Part shown: positions 1 to 5,165 of the stretch, piece by piece
How the letters are laid out: each line of letters starts with the position of its first letter
Numbering within the stretch: position 1 is the first letter of the stretch
NCBI GenBank assembly: GCA_020062205.1
Contig: JAGUWT010000018.1
Span: 1 to 5,495, forward strand
Direction of reading: 5' to 3'
DNA from: Thermodesulfovibrionales bacterium
GTDB taxonomy: Bacteria; Nitrospirota; Thermodesulfovibrionia; Thermodesulfovibrionales; SM23-35
DNA length: 5,495 nt
Position numbers and translations under genes: made by a program
The notes under the pieces: generated by a model
Told to the model about the DNA's origin: nothing
The model's input: only the letters and a program-made list of their open reading frames with translations
Databases searched by the model: none

Positions 1-2
1 AG

Positions 3-113
3 CGGGAGCATCTGTGGCTAATGGGGTCCGTCAAAGTGACTCAGTCTGAACTGCCGGATGCTCCCGGCCAGTACCCTGTCCAATGGGAAGATGCCTTTAA
101 GTGGCTATTATAG
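3..113 (+). CDS. C-terminal fragment of an unrecognised protein (5' end outside window)
   Basis: The frame is open from the window edge to a TAG stop at 111-113 and encodes 36 residues. The segment starts REHLWLMGSVKV and ends PVQWEDAFKWLL. Its mixed, protein-like composition (three Trp, acidic and hydrophobic residues in balance) makes it a plausible true C-terminus. I do not recognise the family, and too little is visible to assign a role. The other two plus frames close within the first 50 bases, and the antisense frame over it is less convincing. The next candidate ribosome-binding site lies 45 bases downstream, so this gene could be the upstream member of a short plus-strand cluster leading to recQ. 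Existence as coding sequence is inferred from composition only. Confidence 0.45.
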   Translation, partial: REHLWLMGSVKVTQSELPDAPGQYPVQWEDAFKWLL

Positions 114-157
114 ACGGGACAAACGGTATTGGCAGAGCCATAGGCTATCAAACACAC

Positions 158-167
158 AAAGGAGGAT
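158..167 (+). promoter_or_regulatory. Strong Shine-Dalgarno sequence
   Basis: AAAGGAGGAT is close to the full anti-Shine-Dalgarno complement and is the best ribosome-binding site in the window. No ATG or GTG lies at the expected distance. Only ATT at 173 and TTG at 174 do, 5 to 7 bases downstream of the site. It therefore points to a translation start using a rare codon, or to a decayed gene. Confidence 0.5.
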
Positions 168-172
168 AAGAG

Positions 173-391
173 ATTGAAGAGGTTTACTGGATTCGGCTTA
201 TACCAGATGGGGAGATAGAGAGACGTTTCCCATATTTTCTTATCATCGGCCTTCTTGCCAACCGTGAACTCGCCCGTGATAAAAAGAGAATTAAACGCAT
301 GATGAGAGAATACTCTTTCAGAACATACTCTCCTGAGGATGCGGATGAAAATCATCCTTCCGCGTTTTTGCGCTTTTTATCCTTATGTTAA
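173..391 (+). CDS. Possible small ORF (about 72 aa) after a strong ribosome-binding site
   Basis: This frame is open from just after a TAA at 167-169 to a TAA at 389-391. From ATT at 173 it reads IEEVYWIRLIPDGEIERR and continues through a basic stretch (ARDKKRIKRMMREY) to an end at FLRFLSLC. No family is recognised. The start is unresolved. ATT at 173 is in frame but is a very rare initiator. TTG at 174 is in another frame and gives only a 14-codon peptide ending at 216-218. The first in-frame ATG is at 299, which would leave 30 residues. A decayed gene, with an original TTG start and a later frameshift, is as likely as a functional one. An antisense frame over 41-355 is also open, so strand is not certain. 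The stop lies 11 bases before the recQ start. Confidence 0.25.
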   Translation: MEEVYWIRLIPDGEIERRFPYFLIIGLLANRELARDKKRIKRMMREYSFRTYSPEDADENHPSAFLRFLSLC

Positions 392-394
392 AAT
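368..394 (+). promoter_or_regulatory. Possible recQ promoter giving a near-leaderless transcript
   Basis: TTGCGC at 368-373 and TAAAAT at 389-394 could serve as -35 and -10 elements, with a short 15-base spacer. Transcription would then begin near 401, one or two bases before the recQ ATG. That would fit the absence of any Shine-Dalgarno sequence upstream of recQ. Each hexamer is imperfect and the spacer is shorter than the usual 17, so this is tentative. Confidence 0.22.
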
Positions 395-402
395 AACTGC
401 CG

Positions 403-2592
403 ATGATCCAGACCAGCAGAGACCATGAATCCACGATACACGACACACTAAAGACCGTCTTCGGCTTTCAGTCATTCCGTCCGAACCAGGAATCCATCAT
501 CAAGAACATCCTCGACGGCAGGGACGTCTTTGCCGTGATGCCCACAGGCGGCGGGAAATCCTTATGCTACCAGTTGCCTGCAACGGTGATGCACGGCACG
601 GCGGTCGTCATCAGTCCGCTCATCTCGCTGATGAAAGATCAGGTGGACGCAGCGGTTGAAAACGGGATACAGGCCGCGTTTATGAACAGTTCGATGGATG
701 CCGATGAGGTGTCCGATGTCTATCGCATGTTGAAATACAACAAGATAAGGCTGCTCTATATCGCCCCCGAGAGATTTGCGATGCCGCATTTCCTCGAAAG
801 GCTGAAGACTGCTGCCATCTCCCTCTTTGCCATAGACGAGGCCCATTGCATATCTGAATGGGGACATGATTTCCGTCCGGATTATCTCGGTCTTTCTCTT
901 ATTCCGGAGATGTTTCCCGGCGCGCCGGTTGCAGCCTTTACAGCAACCGCGACCCAAAGGGTTCAAGAGGATATCATTAATAAGATCGGCCTCAGAAAAC
1001 CGCATATAGTACGCGCATCCTTTAACCGTCCGAACCTCTTCTATGAGGTTAAGGCAAAATCGAGGGTAGAATTGCAAATACTTGAGTTTCTCAGGGATCG
1101 TCCGGGCGAATCAGGGATTATCTACCGGACAACCCGCGATTCGGTAATGGAGACAGCCGATTTCCTGAAATCAAAGGGAATCGCTGCGCTGCCCTACCAT
1201 GCCGGTTTATCCGCTGATGAACGGAACAAGAACCAGGAGGCGTTCAACAGGGATGAAGTGCAGGTGATGGTAGCAACCATCGCCTTCGGCATGGGCATCG
1301 ATAAATCGAATTTGCGCTTTGTTATCCATGCCGACCTCCCGAAGAATATCGAAGCCTATTACCAGGAGACAGGGAGAGCCGGCCGTGACGGAGAGCCGGC
1401 CCACTGCCTCCTCTTTTTCGGAAGGGGCGATATCCCCAAGATCCGTTATTTCATCAACGAGATAACGGACGACAAAGAACGTTTCATTGCGATCCAGAAG
1501 CTGAATCAGACCGTGGGCTTCGCGTCGCACAACGTATGCAGAAGAAGACAACTTCTCGCATTTTTCGGAGAGGACTATCCCCGTGATAATTGCGGTGCCT
1601 GCGATATCTGTTCCGGATCAGTTGAACAGATCGACATCACCACCGACGCGCAGATAATAATGTCGGCCATATCAAGAACGGGGCAGCGCTTCGGGATAGG
1701 CCATATTATTGATATCGTGACCGGCGCGGATACAAAGCGAATCCGCGAGCTTAGACATAACGAGATCAAGACCTACGGCACGGGCAAAGGAAGGGATAAA
1801 AAATACTGGCGGTCTGTTGTTGATGAACTCATTGCACAGGAGGCCGTCATGCAGCAAGGTGATCCTTATCCTGTGCTGAAGATTACACAAAAGGGTTCCG
1901 ATATCCTGTTCGGCGGGGAAAGGATCATGGCGTTGAGGAAAGAGGAGGTAAAGGCGAAGACCCCGAAGGAAAGGGTCGAATTTGAGGGATATGACAGGAC
2001 ACTTTTCGAGAGGCTTCGTAATGTTAGAAAAAGGATTGCGGAAGGGCAGAAGGTCCCTCCCTATATCATATTTTCAGACAGGACCCTGTATGAGATGTGC
2101 AGGCGCTTTCCTTCGACATTATCCGACATGAGAAAGATAAGCGGCGTTGGTGAAGCCAAGCTTGAACGGTATGGCAAGGATTTTATCCGGGAGATAAAAC
2201 TCTATCTTGATGAAAACCCCGGGATATCGATTTTAGGAGGGGAATCCGGGGATCCCGGCCGTGCGGTTCTTATGCAAAAGAAGAAAAAGGGTGAAACAGT
2301 CGAAGAGACCTATGAGTTTTTCAAGGGAGGGATGTCCCTTGAAGACATCGCCAAACTGCGCAGTCTCGCGCCCTCCACCATAGCATCCCACATGGAACGT
2401 CTGATCCTGGACGGTCGTGATATTGATATGGACCGTCTTGTCGATCCCGGAAAGCGCCTGAAGATCGAGGAATTTTTCCTGTCCATCGAAGGATGGAACC
2501 TTAATCCTGTCGTAGAACATTTCAACGGTATGGTAAGCTATGAAGAGGCCCGACTTGTAAGGGCACATTTGCACCGTAATCATCAGGCATAA
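403..2592 (+). CDS. recQ: ATP-dependent DNA helicase RecQ
   Basis: RecQ is a 3'-5' superfamily 2 helicase that acts in cytoplasmic DNA repair and recombination, for example in RecF-pathway resection. The 729-residue product has all the family parts. Motif 0 lies near residues 20-30 (FGFQSFRPNQE). Walker A is at 47-53 (PTGGGKS, K52), the DEAH box at 145-148, and the RecQ aromatic-rich loop at 152-161 (EWGHDFRPDY). Motif III (TATAT) begins near 180, motif V near 289-300, and motif VI is QETGRAGRDG at 321-330. The zinc site is complete: C379, C397, C400, C403. An RQC winged-helix domain spans about 410-510 and an HRDC domain about 530-605. Residues 630-729 form an extra C-terminal helix-turn-helix region, as in many longer bacterial RecQs. 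An in-frame TAA at 394-396 rules out upstream starts, so ATG at 403 is the first possible one; no Shine-Dalgarno is visible. The gene is intact and looks functional. Confidence 0.97.
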   Translation: MIQTSRDHESTIHDTLKTVFGFQSFRPNQESIIKNILDGRDVFAVMPTGGGKSLCYQLPATVMHGTAVVISPLISLMKDQVDAAVENGIQAAFMNSSMDADEVSDVYRMLKYNKIRLLYIAPERFAMPHFLERLKTAAISLFAIDEAHCISEWGHDFRPDYLGLSLIPEMFPGAPVAAFTATATQRVQEDIINKIGLRKPHIVRASFNRPNLFYEVKAKSRVELQILEFLRDRPGESGIIYRTTRDSVMETADFLKSKGIAALPYHAGLSADERNKNQEAFNRDEVQVMVATIAFGMGIDKSNLRFVIHADLPKNIEAYYQETGRAGRDGEPAHCLLFFGRGDIPKIRYFINEITDDKERFIAIQKLNQTVGFASHNVCRRRQLLAFFGEDYPRDNCGACDICSGSVEQIDITTDAQIIMSAISRTGQRFGIGHIIDIVTGADTKRIRELRHNEIKTYGTGKGRDKKYWRSVVDELIAQEAVMQQGDPYPVLKITQKGSDILFGGERIMALRKEEVKAKTPKERVEFEGYDRTLFERLRNVRKRIAEGQKVPPYIIFSDRTLYEMCRRFPSTLSDMRKISGVGEAKLERYGKDFIREIKLYLDENPGISILGGESGDPGRAVLMQKKKKGETVEETYEFFKGGMSLEDIAKLRSLAPSTIASHMERLILDGRDIDMDRLVDPGKRLKIEEFFLSIEGWNLNPVVEHFNGMVSYEEARLVRAHLHRNHQA

Positions 2593-2640
2593 GATCACTT
2601 CCCCTTACTCATCTTCCGGCACATAGATCCATCCTTTTTT

Positions 2641-2744
2641 GTGCTTCTATACTTTTGCTCTGTCGCACTTTTGAGTATTGAACTTTTGCATTTTTGGCTT
2701 TGGCGCTATGGCACTTCCGTACTATGGAACTTTTGAACTTTTTT
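2641..2744. repeat. Degenerate short tandem-like repeats (unit about 7-9 bp, ACTTTTG core)
   Basis: The heptamer ACTTTTG occurs at 2651-2657, 2667-2673, 2682-2688 and 2729-2735. Near copies lie between and after them (GCACTTCCG, GGCTTTGGC, GAACTTTTTT). On the minus strand the tract reads as successive CAAAAGTTC, CAAAAGTGC and CATAGTACG-like words. Spurious frames across it translate into Lys/Ser/Val-rich strings (KVQYSKVRQSK). It lies between recQ and the methyltransferase remnant. I know of similar word-like arrays in intergenic DNA of some Desulfobacterota and Nitrospirota genomes, from memory only. Function is unknown; slippage-derived low-complexity DNA is the simplest reading. Confidence 0.55.
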
Positions 2745-2795
2745 GGAGAGGGATTGATTTGACAGAAAAAAGTGGATTTCAAAAAACAAGACCTT

Positions 2796-2813
2796 ATCCC
2801 ATTGGGATTTTTT
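2796..2813 (+). terminator. Weak Rho-independent terminator candidate
   Basis: ATCCC (2796-2800), a three-base ATT loop, and GGGAT (2804-2808) form a short hairpin that runs directly into six T residues. The stem is only five base pairs. It lies about 200 bases after the recQ stop and just past the 3' end of the convergent methyltransferase remnant, so it could end plus-strand transcripts entering the intergenic DNA. No better hairpin is visible closer to the recQ stop. Confidence 0.3.
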
Positions 2814-2822
2814 CGTACTTCT

Positions 2823-3040
2823 TTAAGTTTTATAAAACACAAAAATATGCTCATGCATTATTAAGAGAAAGTTATACAATTTTGATTTCTTTATCCAGAA
2901 ACCAGTTGCTTTACATCTAGGCTGGATTTTAATGATGTCTTCCTTCAACATAAATCCAACCTTTATAAAGCGTTCCATGACTTTATATGCAATTGGTAAT
3001 AAAACTTGCTTCTCCTTGTATCTCCAAAATAATACCGCTT
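2823..3040 (-). pseudogene. 3' remnant of a DNA methyltransferase (N4/N6, PF01555-like), frameshifted
   Basis: Read on the minus strand, the segment ends at a TAA at 2825-2823. It encodes PIAYKVMERFIKVGFMLKED, then IIKIQPRCKATGFW and NFLLIMHEHIFVF. This order (GDTRR, then PI..KVMe.F...GF.LkEdIIK.Q, then a Trp, then a C-terminal HEhifVF) is, from memory, the C-terminal pattern of N4-cytosine/N6-adenine DNA methyltransferases of the PF01555 type. GDTRRSKFYY begins at 3025 in a different frame. The frames meet at about 2995-2996, where one missing C would restore the reading FYYPIAYKVM. No DPPY or FxGxG motif is present, and the upstream part of the gene has been replaced by unrelated DNA before 3141. 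It is therefore a decayed tail with no catalytic capacity. No cognate endonuclease is recognisable nearby. Confidence 0.7.
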
Positions 3041-3082
3041 ATGATAAAATAAGACGCTAATTCGTTTTATGATATTAACGAC

Positions 3083-3111
3083 TTGCAACAGATAGACAAA
3101 TTTTTTAAATT
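3083..3111 (+). promoter_or_regulatory. Candidate promoter of the 152-aa gene
   Basis: TTGCAA (3083-3088) and TAAATT (3106-3111) are separated by exactly 17 bases and each matches the sigma-70 consensus at four of six positions. The predicted start of transcription, near 3118, falls within the palindrome at 3109-3122 and 23 bases before the ATG at 3141. In DNA this AT-rich, chance matches are common. Confidence 0.3.
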
Positions 3112-3122
3112 CTAAATAGAAT
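3109..3122. promoter_or_regulatory. Perfect palindrome, possible operator
   Basis: ATTCTA-AA-TAGAAT is a perfect 6-bp inverted repeat with a two-base spacer. It overlaps the end of the candidate -10 element and the predicted transcription start of the 152-aa gene, a position where a dimeric repressor would block transcription. No regulator gene is recognisable nearby, so the operator role is inference. Confidence 0.35.
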
Positions 3123-3140
3123 GCGTATAGAGAAATTAAG

Positions 3141-3599
3141 ATGATGAAAGCATTAACCTTTGCTGATCAACTTAATAAAAGAAAATGGTGGCATTCACCA
3201 CCAGCAGATAAAAAAGCCTATAAAAAAAGAGGTATATTTCTGGCCTCATCATATAAGGAATGTGAATTTTATGGTCGTCCTCTTGACGAACCAATTAAGG
3301 TGAACGTGTCGAATCCTTTAGTCGACACCGAAGAGAACATAATAAGATTATTATTTGGTAAAAATTCTCCACAAATGGTTGCTCATAGGGCCTTGATAAA
3401 TGGCAATGCAAAAGAACCGTTAAAGGTAAGATTTAAATTAGATAAAGATTTATTTAAGGCAGCTAAAAATAAAAATTATGACGCCATTGCAGTCATTTCA
3501 GAAAAGAGGCTTGGAAATACAAGAAATCGCAAGCTGTCTAAGAGTATAGAGCTGAATATACTCGATATCGAGAAAGGAATATTACGAGGAATCAATTAA
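3141..3599 (+). CDS. Hypothetical protein, possible ADP-ribosyltransferase-like fold
   Basis: This 152-residue soluble protein has no signal peptide or membrane segment. I do not recognise the family by name. Visible pattern: KWWHSPP at 15-21 (H18), GIFLASSYKECEFYG at 31-45 (Y44), VNVSNPLV at 54-61, YDAIAVIS at 113-120 and KSIELNILD at 134-142 (E137). The order His strand, then G-I-F/Y plus xxYG, then NPL, then YDAI, then a late Glu on a strand resembles the H-Y-E layout of ADP-ribosyltransferase-like proteins. Their usual motifs are HGT, GiYft..A..YG, npl and GYDgi. The match is weak: no HGT motif is present, and the N-terminus is short. ATG at 3141 or 3144 are the only starts, because an in-frame TAG at 3117 closes the frame. 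The Shine-Dalgarno is poor. G+C is very low (11 of 60 at 3421-3480), unlike recQ, suggesting transfer. It could equally be an unrelated conserved hypothetical. Confidence 0.7.
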   Translation: MMKALTFADQLNKRKWWHSPPADKKAYKKRGIFLASSYKECEFYGRPLDEPIKVNVSNPLVDTEENIIRLLFGKNSPQMVAHRALINGNAKEPLKVRFKLDKDLFKAAKNKNYDAIAVISEKRLGNTRNRKLSKSIELNILDIEKGILRGIN

Positions 3600-3618
3600 A
3601 CCGTTCACTAAACAGAAA

Positions 3619-3762
3619 ATGTTAAGAAATAGAAATAATAATACTAAACCTAAAGTTAGAAGCAAAAAGAAACAGACCCAAACATATAGCTATCCTAAAA
3701 CCCGAATTGAATTTTATATTTCTGAAGAAACAGCCACTTATGGTAAGAGAAATGTTTTATAG
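3619..3762 (+). CDS. Possible 47-aa basic ORF downstream of the 152-aa gene
   Basis: The ORF runs from ATG at 3619 to TAG at 3760-3762. Its first half is Lys/Arg/Asn-rich (MLRNRNNNTKPKVRSKKK) and its second half is more ordered (RIEFYISEETATYGKRNVL). It begins 19 bases after the 152-aa stop. The same frame is also open upstream, back into the end of that gene (reading YYEESIKPFTKQ before the Met), so it could be a remnant of a longer protein rather than a gene. No Shine-Dalgarno precedes the ATG. If real, it would be co-transcribed with the preceding gene. No family is recognised. Confidence 0.25.
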   Translation: MLRNRNNNTKPKVRSKKKQTQTYSYPKTRIEFYISEETATYGKRNVL

Positions 3763-3853
3763 TTCTTATTATCAACACTGGGCAATTCTTTTCACTGTAT
3801 GGCATGTTTGAATTTCATAAAATTTTCTCACCATACTCCACAGGTTAGACATA

Positions 3854-4157
3854 ATGTATTATACTGGAACAACACATGAACAAATGACTGAAATTCTCAA
3901 AATAGGGAAAGCCTTATACGAAGTAGATTACGAGACAAAGACTTACTGGTTTTATGGAAGAAACGAGGAGAAAGTCAGCAAACCTAAACGTTGCATAAAT
4001 TTGGTATCCTGATCGTTCAGGAGCATTGTATATAGCAGGTTTACAGACTTCTTCATATGTGAAGCAGGAATTCACCACAAGTGGACTCCTGAAGCATATG
4101 ATTTTTATGATTTGCATATGCAACATTGTCATTCTCGCTTGTCGAGAATCCTTCTGA
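3854..4157 (+). pseudogene. Probable frameshifted gene relic, unrecognised
   Basis: Two protein-like frames abut. The first, from ATG at 3854 to TGA at 4010-4012, gives 52 residues including THEQMTEILKIGKALYEVDY and TYWFYGRNEEKVSKPKR. The second, open from about 3999 to TGA at 4155-4157, reads WYPDRSGALYIAGLQTSSYV followed by KQEFTTSGLL. A single extra base in the AAT-T-TGG stretch at 3998-4004 would join them as KRCIN-WYPDRSG, which suggests one gene broken by a frameshift. The last dozen residues (NIVILACRESF) are simply the translation of the palindromic repeat that begins at 4127, so the true 3' end is lost or displaced. No family is recognised. Between 3763 and 3853 I see nothing supportable. 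Confidence 0.35.
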
Positions 4158-4216
4158 GACATAAGAAAGATTCCGGACCGATCCCCGACTTAGCGGGGAC
4201 AAGAGCCGGAATGACA
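4127..4216. repeat. 90-bp palindromic intergenic repeat (REP/MITE-like)
   Basis: The element is bounded by TGTCATTC (4127-4134) and its exact reverse complement GAATGACA (4209-4216). Inside are two adjacent stem-loops. ATTCTCG-CTTGT-CGAGAAT (4131-4149) is a 7-bp stem. ATTCCGG (4170-4176) pairs with CCGGAAT (4206-4212) around a nested hairpin, TCCCCG (4182-4187) with CGGGGA (4194-4199). Words such as GTCATTC, CGCTTGTC, GGAATC and CTTCT recur in both arms in inverted order. From memory this is the common dispersed bacterial intergenic repeat of the GTCATTCCCG...CGGGAATGAC type. No transposase gene is present and no clear target duplication is visible. It could also act as a transcription terminator or RNA-stability element upstream of the hydrolase. 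Confidence 0.75.
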
Positions 4217-4278
4217 GTAAAACAGGAAGTGTACACGAAATTATTTTTTTGCAATGTTTGGGTAAAGAAGAAGAGGAG

Positions 4279-4356
4279 ATGAATAAAAGAAAGATAGAGG
4301 GCTTTACAAGGTTATTCAGGGATGGAAGAACAAAGAAATTCAGATACAGAAGTTAA
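4279..4356 (+). CDS. Possible 25-aa leader ORF coupled to the hydrolase
   Basis: ATG at 4279 is preceded by a purine-rich AAGAAGAGGAG run and opens a 25-codon, strongly basic frame (MNKRKIEGFTRLFRDGRTKK). It ends with TAA at 4354-4356. The stop is one base before the hydrolase ATG at 4358 (TAA-A-ATG), an arrangement typical of translational coupling. Against it: the Shine-Dalgarno abuts the ATG, and the peptide has no recognised relatives. It overlaps the alternative upstream hydrolase start at 4322 in a different frame. Confidence 0.22.
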   Translation: MNKRKIEGFTRLFRDGRTKKFRYRS

Positions 4357-4357
4357 A

Positions 4358-5140
4358 ATGAAAATAGCCCTGATTCAAATGAACATTCAATGGGAAGACA
4401 AAAAGGAAAATTACAAGAGGGCAGAAACATTTATAAAAGAGGCCTCTGAACATGGTTGCACCATCATTGTCTTTCCTGAGATGTTTAATACAGGTTTCTC
4501 CATGAATATCTTTAGAATCGGAGAGCCTGAGAATGGAGAAACAACATCCTTTTTATCTCAGATGGCAAAACAGTATCGGATAAATATCATTGCAGGATTT
4601 CCGATATGGGAAATGAACAGGGAGAAAGGCAGAAATATAGCCGCAATTTACAATACAGAAGGGAATGTCATTGCAAAATTTACAAAACTACACCCATTTC
4701 CCCTTGCAAAGGAAGACCAGTACTACATTGCTGGGAATGATATCATTACATTCACTGTTGATGGAATGCCCTCAAGTATCTTCATCTGCTATGACTTACG
4801 GTTTCCTGAAGTTTTCAGAAAGGTTGCAAAAAAGGTGCAGGCAATCTTTGTCATTGCCAATTGGCCGACTTCACGGAAAGACCATTGGGAGGCATTACTC
4901 AGGGCACGTGCAATAGAAAACCAGTGTTTTATCATTGGGGTAAACCGTACAGGAATCGACGGGAACGGTATTGACTATCCAGGAGCATCCCGAATATACG
5001 ATTCATTGGGCAACAATATCTGTGCCGGCAATGAAACAGCAGAAATGATAATTGGCGAGTTAAATCCCCGTGAGGCAGATGAAGTCCGTTCACGGTTTAG
5101 CTTTCTTCAGGATATACGATTTATTGATCTACCTTCTTGA
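4358..5140 (+). CDS. Carbon-nitrogen hydrolase, omega-amidase (YafV) type
   Basis: This nitrilase-superfamily amidase of about 260 residues is cytoplasmic and has no signal peptide. The Glu-Lys-Cys triad is complete. E41 lies in IIVFPEMFNTGFSM, K110 in FTKLHPF, and C144 in IFICYDLRFPEVF; the conserved second Glu is E119 in LAKEDQYYIAG. The blocks FPEMF.TGFSM, CYDLRFP, ANWP..R..HW..LLRARAIENQ and GVNR.G.DGNG..YPGAS are those of the YafV/omega-amidase branch. Members of that branch deamidate 2-oxoglutaramate or 2-oxosuccinamate, linked to glutamine transaminase and methionine salvage. The exact substrate is inferred from the family. I chose ATG 4358 because MKIALIQMNI is the usual family N-terminus; an upstream in-frame ATG at 4322 would add 12 polar residues and has no better ribosome site. 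The gene is intact. It converges on a broken gene 25 bases downstream, and no adjacent transaminase is visible. Confidence 0.93.
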   Translation: MKIALIQMNIQWEDKKENYKRAETFIKEASEHGCTIIVFPEMFNTGFSMNIFRIGEPENGETTSFLSQMAKQYRINIIAGFPIWEMNREKGRNIAAIYNTEGNVIAKFTKLHPFPLAKEDQYYIAGNDIITFTVDGMPSSIFICYDLRFPEVFRKVAKKVQAIFVIANWPTSRKDHWEALLRARAIENQCFIIGVNRTGIDGNGIDYPGASRIYDSLGNNICAGNETAEMIIGELNPREADEVRSRFSFLQDIRFIDLPS

Positions 5141-5165
5141 AAGAAAGCTCAAAGGGATGAAAAGA

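Noticed and set aside
3..66. Perfect 9-bp inverted repeat CGGGAGCAT (3-11) and ATGCTCCCG (58-66)
   Set aside because: The 46-base loop and position inside the putative coding fragment make a functional hairpin unlikely; kept only as an observation.
41..355. 104-codon minus-strand open frame
   Set aside because: It overlaps the protein-like plus-strand fragment ending at 113, its ATG has a ribosome site placed too close, and no motif is visible. It remains a weak alternative for 114-355.
562..2598. Several minus-strand open frames of 64-171 codons across recQ
   Set aside because: They are antisense shadows of a clearly intact RecQ coding sequence, with no recognisable motifs of their own.
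2759..2764. Consensus TTGACA -35 hexamer
   Set aside because: No -10-like element lies at 16-18 bases (only an A-run), and no gene starts downstream on the plus strand.
2609..2920. An 81-codon minus frame (2609-2854) and an 80-codon plus frame (2678-2920)
   Set aside because: Both run through the low-complexity repeat tract. The plus frame is also antisense to the methyltransferase remnant, which has a far better protein match in another minus frame.
4094..4121. Inverted repeat GCATATG / CATATGC with a 14-base loop
   Set aside because: It is short, AT-rich, has no T-run or adjacent gene start, and is likely chance or part of the relic.
3914..4162. 82-codon minus-strand open frame
   Set aside because: It runs out of the palindromic repeat and is antisense to the more coherent plus-strand relic; no motif is visible.
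4127..4216. CRISPR array
   Set aside because: It is a single palindromic element with no spaced direct repeats; no cas genes are present.
4229..4236. 8-bp palindrome GTGTACAC upstream of the hydrolase
   Set aside because: It is too short to call an operator, and no aligned promoter elements are visible around it.
4665..4916. 83-codon plus frame inside the hydrolase
   Set aside because: It is an out-of-frame shadow within an intact nitrilase-family gene.
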